This document shows, in pieces, positions 1 through 5,295 of a stretch of DNA of 5,774 nt. Origin of the DNA: Mycobacterium sp. (GTDB lineage: Bacteria > Actinomycetota > Actinomycetes > Mycobacteriales > Mycobacteriaceae); NCBI GenBank assembly GCA_019246375.1, contig JAFAQO010000092.1, positions 1 through 5,774 of the forward strand, in the 5' to 3' direction. The position numbers and the translations under genes were made by a program. Within the stretch, counting starts at the first letter, position 1. Each line of letters opens with the position of its first letter. A model generated the notes under the pieces. It did no database searches. It saw nothing but the letters and a program-made list of their open reading frames with translations, and was not told the DNA's origin.

Positions 1-1866
1 TGGATGCGGACCAGGCTGGCCGACGAGGTTTTTCGGCCGCACTACACACCGAACACGGTCATCGCCCGCACCAAGGTGGTCGAACAGATGCGAATCATGG
101 CGGCCGAAGGCGCCGCCGACGACAACTTCAACAAGGAGCACGGCGGCACCGGCGACATCGGCGCGGCGATCACCCGGATCGAGATGCTCGCGATGTCGGA
201 TCTGTCCCTGATGGTCAAGGCCGGCGTCCAATGGGGCCTGTTCGGCGGGGCTATCGAAAATCTGGGCACCGAACGCCATCACCGGGCCTACGTGAAGAAG
301 ACCATCAACCTCGAGGTCCGCGGGTGTTTCGCCATGACCGAGACCGGACACGGCAGCGACGTGCAGTCCCTGGAGACAACCGCGACCTACGACCCCGCGA
401 CGCAAGAGTTCGTCATAGACTCCCCCACCCCGACGGCCCGCAAGGACTACATCGGCGGAGCCGCCGAAACCGCCAGCGTAGCAGCGGTATTCGCACAGTT
501 GATCACCAGCGAAAACGGCGAGCCGGCCAACCACGGCGTGCACTGCTTCGTGGTGCCGATCCGTGACGCCGACGGCAACGACCTACCAGGTGTGACGACG
601 TCGGACAACCACTACAAAGGCGGCCTGCCCGGTGTCGACAACGGCCGCATCGTCTTCGACCACGTGCGCGTCCCCCGGGAGAACCTGCTGAACAGATACG
701 GCGACGTCGCGCCCGATGGCACCTACACCTCACCGATCGAGAATCCCAGCCGCCGCTTCTTCACCATGATCGGCACGCTGATCCGCGGCCGGATCACGGT
801 CGGTGGCAGCGCGGGCGCCGCGGCACGCGTCGCTCTCGACATAGCAACGCGATACGCGTTGCAACGCAGGCAGTTTGCGGCACCAGATGATGAGGCTGAG
901 GTGCTGATCATGGACTACCTGGTGCATCAGCGGCGGCTGTTCCCGCTGATAGCGAAGTCATATGCGTTGCAGTTCGCGCAGAACGAGCTGGTGGCCAAGT
1001 GCCACGATCTGCAGACGTCGGATGCACCCGATGCCGAGGAGCAACGTGAACTGGAATCGCGCGCGGCCGGGTTGAAGGCGGCGAACACCTGGCATGCGAG
1101 CCGGGCGATTCAGGAGGCCCGAGAGGCTTGCGGCGGCGCGGGCTATATGGCCGAGAACCGGCTGATCGCGCTACGGGCGGACACCGACGTGTTCACCACC
1201 TTCGAGGGTGACAACCACGTGCTGACCCAATTGGTCGCCAAAGAGCTGCTGACCGCCTACGCCGACGACATCCACAGCATGAGCCCGGTCGAATGGGTAG
1301 GCTTTGCGGCCAACACAGTAGCTACTCGGGTAATGAAACGCACTGCGGCCGAGGCGATTCTGCAGACAATCGTCGACGCCCGGCAAGACAGTGAGGAAGA
1401 GGGCAGCCTGTTCAACCGCGGCACACAGGTCAAGATGTTCGAGGACCGTGAGGAGTACCTGCTGTCGTCGGTTGCGCGCCGGCTGCAGGCCAAATCCAAC
1501 GAGATGTCGGCATTCGACGCGTTCAACGCCGTACAAGACCACGTGCTACACGCCGCGAGCGCCCACATCGACCGGGTGGTGCTCGAGGCGTTCGTCGCCG
1601 GCATCAACTCGTGTGAGGACGAGGAAGCCCGCGAGATCCTCGAGTTGGTCTGCGACCTGTACGCGTTGTCGGTGATCGAGGACGACAAGGCGTGGTACAT
1701 CGAGCACCGGTTTCTGTCCACCGACCGGGCCAAGGCGGTCACCCGTGGTATCAACGATCGGTGCCGGGCGCTGCGGCCGTACGCCGAGACGCTGGTCGAC
1801 GGCTTCGGCACCCCCGAACCGCTGCGCTACGCCGAAATGCTGCACCCGGAAAATCTGCCGACCTGA
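1..1866 (+). CDS. Acyl-CoA oxidase/dehydrogenase family flavoenzyme (5' end outside window)
   Basis: Likely an FAD-dependent enzyme that introduces the 2,3-double bond into acyl-CoA during fatty-acid beta-oxidation in the cytoplasm. The frame is open from base 1. The first ATG, at 4, falls before a region that in this family normally has more residues ahead of it, so the true start probably lies upstream. Numbering from that ATG (620 residues to the stop at 1864-1866): an alpha-helical N-terminal domain; the flavin-binding signature CFAMTETGHGSD at 108-119; the RKDYIGGAA segment; RRFFTMIGTLIRGR at the start of the C-terminal helical domain; ACGGAGYM from 375; and TFEGDN with Glu401 where the family's catalytic base sits. 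About 200 further residues follow, as in acyl-CoA oxidases rather than short acyl-CoA dehydrogenases. FEGDN also resembles the oxidase form. Substrate chain length and oxidase versus dehydrogenase chemistry cannot be read from sequence. It converges on mtnC and shows no functional link to it. Confidence 0.9.
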   Translation, partial: WMRTRLADEVFRPHYTPNTVIARTKVVEQMRIMAAEGAADDNFNKEHGGTGDIGAAITRIEMLAMSDLSLMVKAGVQWGLFGGAIENLGTERHHRAYVKKTINLEVRGCFAMTETGHGSDVQSLETTATYDPATQEFVIDSPTPTARKDYIGGAAETASVAAVFAQLITSENGEPANHGVHCFVVPIRDADGNDLPGVTTSDNHYKGGLPGVDNGRIVFDHVRVPRENLLNRYGDVAPDGTYTSPIENPSRRFFTMIGTLIRGRITVGGSAGAAARVALDIATRYALQRRQFAAPDDEAEVLIMDYLVHQRRLFPLIAKSYALQFAQNELVAKCHDLQTSDAPDAEEQRELESRAAGLKAANTWHASRAIQEAREACGGAGYMAENRLIALRADTDVFTTFEGDNHVLTQLVAKELLTAYADDIHSMSPVEWVGFAANTVATRVMKRTAAEAILQTIVDARQDSEEEGSLFNRGTQVKMFEDREEYLLSSVARRLQAKSNEMSAFDAFNAVQDHVLHAASAHIDRVVLEAFVAGINSCEDEEAREILELVCDLYALSVIEDDKAWYIEHRFLSTDRAKAVTRGINDRCRALRPYAETLVDGFGTPEPLRYAEMLHPENLPT

Positions 1867-1883
1867 CGCCCGGCGGGCACTCG

Positions 1884-2573
1884 TCACAGCTGCCGCAGGT
1901 CGACTTCGGTAAACGAGTCGATCCAACGGTGCGGTGGGCGTGGGGAATTCGGCTCCCCCGGGCGGGCCAGGCCGAGCACCGACCAACCGGCCGAGACCGC
2001 GGCGTCCAGTTCGTCGGGATGGTCGGACAGCAGGAGGATTTGATCGGCGGGCAAGCCGATCGCCTTGGCGATGGTGTCGTAGGACGAGCGTTCCCGCTTG
2101 GCTCCGGCCGTGGACAGGTCGAACCAGCCGCCGATCAACGACGCCAGCTCGCCACCGCGGGCATTCGCGAACCAATCCTGTTGATTGCGAACCGAGCCCG
2201 ACGAGAACACATACAGCGCGATACCGGCCGCGTGCCAGGCAGCCAGCGTCGGCGGCACGTCGGCGAAGAACTCCCCGTGCAAGGCGCCGCTGCGGAAACC
2301 CTCTCCGCAGACCAGGCCCTGCGCGGTCTTCAGCGGTTCGGCCTTCACATCGGAATCCAGCCACTCGCGCAGGATCTGGGCCACCTCGGCCGGGTCTGCG
2401 TCGCGTCGCCCGGACAGTTCCCGGGTGCCCGCAATTACCGAGTCCGCCGCACCATCGCGGTTTTCGGCCAGCCACTGCTCGAGATGAGATCGGGTGTAGT
2501 CGTAGAGATCCTCGCGCACCGATCTGGTCGGGCTGGTGGTGCCCTCGATGTCGATGACGATCGCGGCGATCAC
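1884..2573 (-). CDS. mtnC: Enolase-phosphatase E1 (2,3-diketo-5-methylthiopentyl-1-phosphate enolase/phosphatase)
   Basis: A 229-residue HAD-superfamily enzyme of methionine salvage. It enolises 2,3-diketo-5-methylthiopentyl-1-phosphate and then dephosphorylates it to the acireductone used by MtnD. Visible HAD motifs: motif I DIEGTT with Asp8 and Glu10 (the family's DxEGT form); motif II FSSGS at 123-127, followed by RNQQDWF; Lys159 in GAKRERS as the motif III lysine; and motif IV LLLSDHPDELDAA at 181-192. The cap-region pattern GxLHGxFFxDVPPTL is also as expected, and the length is normal. The start is GTG at 2573-2571, overlapping the mtnD stop as GTGA. No clear Shine-Dalgarno sequence precedes it, so translation is probably coupled to mtnD. 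It is the last gene of the operon and its stop lies 17 bp from the convergent flavoenzyme stop. Confidence 0.95.
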   Translation of the reverse strand: MIAAIVIDIEGTTSPTRSVREDLYDYTRSHLEQWLAENRDGAADSVIAGTRELSGRRDADPAEVAQILREWLDSDVKAEPLKTAQGLVCGEGFRSGALHGEFFADVPPTLAAWHAAGIALYVFSSGSVRNQQDWFANARGGELASLIGGWFDLSTAGAKRERSSYDTIAKAIGLPADQILLLSDHPDELDAAVSAGWSVLGLARPGEPNSPRPPHRWIDSFTEVDLRQL

Positions 2574-3145
2574 GCCGCGACGAGCTGATCGAGCGTCGGG
2601 TACCGTTCACCGATCGGGTCGCCGGTGAAGTCGCCGATCCAGCCGTCCTGTTCCTCGAAGAACCGGATCGCCACAAAATCCGGACGCACACCCATGTCGA
2701 ACCAATGCCGGGTTCCGGCCGGCACCGACAACAGGTCGCCGCCTTCGCACACCACCGCGACGACTTCGGGCTCCAGATGCAAGTAGAAGCAGCCCAGTCC
2801 GGCGACGAAGAACCGCACTTCGTCCTCGGCGTGCCGATGCTCGGACAGAAACTTGTGGCGGGCGGCCTTCGCGGTCTGCGGCCAGCCGGGGTCGCTGTCG
2901 TCGGGCTGCAGCCGGGCCACGTCGATGTACTTGTAGCGGCCGTCGACATTGAGTTCGGCGAGGCGGTCGCCGTATTCGGCCAGGATCTGGCTGTCCGGCG
3001 TGGCTGCGTGCAGACCCCGCATCGTCGGCCAACGGTCGAAGACGATGCCGCGGTTGGCAAGTTCGGCGCCGATCGCGCCCGCGTCGTCGGTGCGCAGCCG
3101 CACGTCGGCGGCGTCGCTGTCGGCCATCACCTGTAGGAGGGTCAT
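2570..3145 (-). CDS. mtnD: Acireductone dioxygenase (ARD)
   Basis: A 191-residue cupin metalloenzyme. It oxidises 1,2-dihydroxy-3-keto-5-methylthiopentene with O2, giving 2-keto-4-methylthiobutyrate plus formate in the Fe(II) form. In this family the Ni(II) form gives an off-pathway product and CO. The four metal ligands are all present: His103, His105 and Glu109 in EHRHAEDE, and His147 in GTRHWFDMG. The 44-residue step from first to last ligand equals that of the Klebsiella enzyme (His96 to His140). The RFFxxGxGxFYLH core strand follows directly. The ATG at 3145-3143 overlaps the mtnAB stop as ATGA and has an AGGAA ribosome binding site five bases upstream. Its own stop overlaps the mtnC GTG. 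Which metal it carries in vivo cannot be told from sequence. Confidence 0.96.
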   Translation of the reverse strand: MTLLQVMADSDAADVRLRTDDAGAIGAELANRGIVFDRWPTMRGLHAATPDSQILAEYGDRLAELNVDGRYKYIDVARLQPDDSDPGWPQTAKAARHKFLSEHRHAEDEVRFFVAGLGCFYLHLEPEVVAVVCEGGDLLSVPAGTRHWFDMGVRPDFVAIRFFEEQDGWIGDFTGDPIGERYPTLDQLVAA

Positions 3146-4785
3146 GTCGGTTCCTGCCCGGTTTGCCGGGGTCCGATTTCACGGCGACCCGTGAGCGTCA
3201 CCAGCTGGCACATCGCCTCCAGGCACTCGGCCCGGTCGCGGGCCTGGGCGAGGTTGGTGCCCCAGGCAGTGATGCCGTGACCGGCAATGAACAGCACCGG
3301 CGCAGCGTCGGGATGCTCGATCAGGTAACGCTCGATGTCGGCGCCGATGCGCGAAACGTCGGAGTGGTTGGTGAAAACCGGAACGTCGATGGTCTGCGTC
3401 CTCTCCAACCCTTTGATGAGCTCATAGCCGCTGAACCGCAGCACCGGCGGAGCGTCGATCGACTGGGCGGTCGCATGCGGCGGGTGCACGTGGACCACCG
3501 CTCCGGCGTCGGTGGCCCGGTAGACGGCGGTGTGGATGGCGGTCTCCGCCGATGGGCGTCGCGTGCCCGACACCAGCTGAGAGTCAGCGATCGTGACCGT
3601 CACCATGTCGTCCGCGCTGAGCTCGCCCTTGGACAACCCGCTACCGGTGATCACCGCGGTCTCCCCCGTCCGCACCGAGATGTTGCCCGCGGTGCCTGGC
3701 ATCCAGCCCCGCGCATAGAGTCCGCGGGCGATGCCGGCGATCTGGTCGCCGTGCTGTGCTGCCACGTCACTAGTCTGCTCACCGCTTTCGGTGACGATTG
3801 CGGTGACCAGTTCCGGTGGGGTGACGTCGAAGGCAGGGTTGAAGACGGCTGTGCCGTCGGGAGCGGTAACGACGCCGCCGACATGAGTGATCTCGGCCGC
3901 GGCCCGTTGCTCCACGACGATCTGGTGTCCGGTCGGGGTGGCCAGATCGCGCGTGGACTCAGGGGCGACCACGATGAACGGGATGCCGTGGCGGCGAGCC
4001 GCCACCGCGAGAGCGTAGGTGCCGATCTTGTTGGCGACCGAACCGTCGGCGGCGATGCGATCCGCGCCGACGATTACGCAGTCCACCTGTCCGGTGGCCA
4101 TCGCCCATGCGGCGGCCGAATCGATCGTCAGCCGGTGCGGGATCCCGGCTTCGGCAAGCTCCCATGCGGTGAGCCGGGCCCCCTGTAGCAGCGGGCGCGT
4201 CTCGTCGACCAGAACATTCTCAATCTGCCCGCGGGCGTGCAGCACCTGCAGCGCGCCCATCGCGGTACCGAACGCCGTGGTAGCCAGTCGCCCGGTGTTG
4301 CAGTGCGTGAGAATACGCAGCGGCCGATCCGGGCACAGCCGCTGCACCAGGTCCGCCGCATGGGTGGCGGCGGCCCGGTTCACCCGGGCATCTTCGGCCA
4401 ACATCTCCATGGCCTCCGCGAGCACGGCCTGCGGGCCCTGGGGCAACTTGGCCAGCGCGCGCTGTACACCCCAGGCCAAATTCACCGCGGTGGGCCGGGC
4501 AGAGGCGATCCGCGCCGCTTCCAATGTCACCTTCTCGGCATCGCCCGCATGCGCGAACGCAGCCAACACCACACCGAAAGCGCCCGATACGCCCAGGGCG
4601 GGTGCTCCCCGAATGGCCAGCGTCTGGATCGCGTCGATGACCTCGTCGACTGTGGTGATCCGCAACTCGCGCAGCTCATGCGGCAACGCACGCTGATCGA
4701 TGACGACCAACGTCCCGTCAGTCCAGGCGATCGAACTCTCCGCGACGTGGTCAGGTCGCGACCCAACAGCCGCCACGAACCACAT
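3142..4785 (-). CDS. mtnAB: Fused methylthioribose-1-phosphate isomerase / methylthioribulose-1-phosphate dehydratase (MtnA-MtnB)
   Basis: A single 547-residue polypeptide carrying two consecutive salvage enzymes. Residues about 1-338 are MtnA, an eIF2B-like isomerase converting methylthioribose-1-P to methylthioribulose-1-P. It shows IRGAPALG near 58-65, LTHCNTG with catalytic Cys162, and VGADRIAADG with Asp242. The Cys-Asp spacing of 80 equals B. subtilis Cys160/Asp240. Residues about 342-547 are MtnB, a class II aldolase-like zinc dehydratase. It shows GTAGNISVR, TGSGLSKGEL, PSAETAIH with Glu414, VVHVHPPH (His432, His434) and AGHGITAWG (His503). The linker is only about ten residues, with no internal stop or frameshift. 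I chose ATG 4785-4783 because it puts Cys162 within two residues of the family position. An in-frame ATG 66 nt upstream (4851) would add 22 residues with unusually low third-position G+C and is less likely. No good Shine-Dalgarno sequence precedes 4785. It is the first gene of the operon and overlaps mtnD by 4 bp. Confidence 0.95.
   Translation of the reverse strand: MWFVAAVGSRPDHVAESSIAWTDGTLVVIDQRALPHELRELRITTVDEVIDAIQTLAIRGAPALGVSGAFGVVLAAFAHAGDAEKVTLEAARIASARPTAVNLAWGVQRALAKLPQGPQAVLAEAMEMLAEDARVNRAAATHAADLVQRLCPDRPLRILTHCNTGRLATTAFGTAMGALQVLHARGQIENVLVDETRPLLQGARLTAWELAEAGIPHRLTIDSAAAWAMATGQVDCVIVGADRIAADGSVANKIGTYALAVAARRHGIPFIVVAPESTRDLATPTGHQIVVEQRAAAEITHVGGVVTAPDGTAVFNPAFDVTPPELVTAIVTESGEQTSDVAAQHGDQIAGIARGLYARGWMPGTAGNISVRTGETAVITGSGLSKGELSADDMVTVTIADSQLVSGTRRPSAETAIHTAVYRATDAGAVVHVHPPHATAQSIDAPPVLRFSGYELIKGLERTQTIDVPVFTNHSDVSRIGADIERYLIEHPDAAPVLFIAGHGITAWGTNLAQARDRAECLEAMCQLVTLTGRREIGPRQTGQEPT
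3151..3155 (-). promoter_or_regulatory. Ribosome binding site of mtnD
   Basis: On the minus strand AGGAA stands five bases before the mtnD ATG. It lies inside the last codons of mtnAB. This supports the ATG at 3145 as start, although the ATGA overlap also points to coupled translation. Confidence 0.6.
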
Positions 4786-4894
4786 TGAAGACCCGAAGCC
4801 CGCCGATGACCAGGGTTTGGCGCGACAAGAATCGATAACAGCGCAGCACATTCCCTAAGCTGACGTGGTTCACAACCGAGCAAAGGAGTCGCAG
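4786..4894. promoter_or_regulatory. Divergent intergenic region between mtnAB and the small gene at 4895
   Basis: These 109 bp should contain the promoters of both the mtn operon and the rightward small gene. On the plus strand TAAGCT at 4856-4861 fits the mycobacterial -10 pattern TANNNT, 33 bases before the ATG, but no convincing -35 box accompanies it. On the minus strand I see no TANNNT hexamer at a useful distance from ATG 4785. The heptamer GTGGTTC occurs at 4865-4871 and 4900-4906, with its complement at 4777-4783; this may be chance. I do not recognise a SAM riboswitch or other structured leader. Confidence 0.35.
4882..4888 (+). promoter_or_regulatory. Strong ribosome binding site for the small gene at 4895
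   Basis: AAAGGAG lies six bases upstream of ATG 4895. It decides the start in favour of this ATG over an in-frame GTG at 4865, which lies upstream of the site. Confidence 0.75.
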
Positions 4895-5263
4895 ATGGCG
4901 TGGTTCCTCGCCCTGCAAGGACCGCCCAACAGGATAGGTCAGTCGCTGACGTACGAACTGCACGAATCGGCGAACATCCATCAGATCGAACAAGAGATGT
5001 CGAGCTCCGCGACGATCGACCGTGCGGTCCCGATTCCGGTTGTCTTCCAGAACCGCCGTCAGGTGACGCTGTATGTTCGGCCCGCCGCGTGGGGCGTGTG
5101 GGCCTTCTACCAGATGACGGAGGAAGAGCGGCGCGCAATGGCGGCGAGCATCAACGCAATCGCACAGGCGGCGAGGCAACCACAGGCGAAAAAGCAAAAA
5201 GGCTTATCACCACAAGGGCCATCGGTGCTCCCCCGGCTGGACTCGAACCAGCAGTTCGAGTAA
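4895..5263 (+). CDS. Small protein of unknown function with a C-terminus reading through a tRNA scar
   Basis: A 122-residue protein of no family I recognise. It begins MAWFLALQGPPN. No signal peptide or transmembrane helix is evident. The middle, about residues 44-72, is rich in hydrophobic and aromatic residues (IPVVF, TLYVRP, WGVWAFYQM) and looks like a small beta-rich core. It is followed by an acidic-to-basic helix (TEEERRAMAASINAIAQAAR) and a Lys/Gln tail. The start is ATG 4895, set by the strong AAAGGAG site. Residues about 112-120 (LPRLDSNQ) are encoded antisense to the tRNA 3' end; LDSNQ is a tell-tale of translating a reversed T-arm. Residues about 99-109 lie over the probable tRNA terminator. 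The native protein therefore probably ended near residues 95-105, or the tail is new since integration. The mature start region has normal codon use, so I think the gene is real. Confidence 0.6.
   Translation: MAWFLALQGPPNRIGQSLTYELHESANIHQIEQEMSSSATIDRAVPIPVVFQNRRQVTLYVRPAAWGVWAFYQMTEEERRAMAASINAIAQAARQPQAKKQKGLSPQGPSVLPRLDSNQQFE
5189..5220 (-). terminator. Probable intrinsic terminator of the interrupted tRNA gene
   Basis: Read on the minus strand, 5220-5201 can fold as a GGC plus TT stem pairing with AAGCC, with a two-base bulge and an eight-base loop. Five Ts follow at 5200-5196 and another five at 5193-5189. It starts only a few bases past the tRNA 3' end, where a tRNA terminator should be. 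The stem is short, so strength is uncertain. Confidence 0.4.
5228..5252 (-). other. 3'-end fragment of a tRNA (tRNA-Asn-like): putative attachment-site scar
   Basis: On the minus strand, bases 5252-5228 read as a complete T-arm: GCTGG stem, TTCGAGT loop and CCAGC stem. They are followed by the seven-base acceptor strand CGGGGGA and discriminator G. CCA is not encoded, as is common in actinobacteria. The T-arm and the A-G end closely match bacterial tRNA-Asn, for example the E. coli T-arm CTGGTTCGAGTCCAG. Upstream of 5252 (higher coordinates) no variable loop, anticodon arm or D-arm can be found, so the gene is not whole here. A lone 3' end is what remains on one side when an element integrates into a tRNA gene and rebuilds the full gene at its other end. 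Because the 3' flank with its terminator lies to the left, the left side should be the old chromosome and the right side the incoming DNA. Confidence 0.7.
5241..5261. repeat. Perfect 8-bp inverted repeat at the edge of the tRNA fragment
   Basis: ACTCGAAC (5241-5248) and GTTCGAGT (5254-5261) are exact reverse complements separated by CAGCA. The left arm is the tRNA T-loop. The right arm lies just outside the tRNA homology. Such symmetry would suit paired integrase core-binding sites, but it could also form a simple hairpin. Confidence 0.6.
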
Positions 5264-5295
5264 GTACCGCCGTAAATGAATTGACGGGCGCAACG

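Noticed and set aside
1868..1878. GCCC-GGC-GGGC hairpin between the convergent stops as a terminator
   Set aside because: The stem is only four base pairs and there is no T-run on either side. It is too weak to call.
1546..3060. Long minus-strand open frame of about 504 codons
   Set aside because: It runs out of frame across mtnD and mtnC and into the flavoenzyme gene. Its translation is Arg/Pro/Ser-rich low-complexity sequence typical of a high-G+C shadow.
3163..4188. Plus-strand open frame of about 341 codons opposite mtnAB
   Set aside because: It is antisense to a well-supported enzyme with intact motifs. Its translation resembles no protein family and is rich in Gly, Arg, His and Asp as expected of a shadow frame.
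4754..4763. Perfect palindrome GGTCGCGACC as an operator for the mtn operon
   Set aside because: It lies within the mtnAB coding start, is short, and has no partner site nearby.
4786..4851. 22-residue upstream extension of MtnAB to ATG 4851
   Set aside because: Its codons have much lower third-position G+C than the rest of the gene. Starting at 4785 places the catalytic Cys at the normal family position.
5273..5292. Resemblance to the 16S rRNA segment AAAGGAATTGACGGG
   Set aside because: Only a short core (GAATTGACGGG) matches. The flanks do not resemble rRNA, so it is treated as chance.
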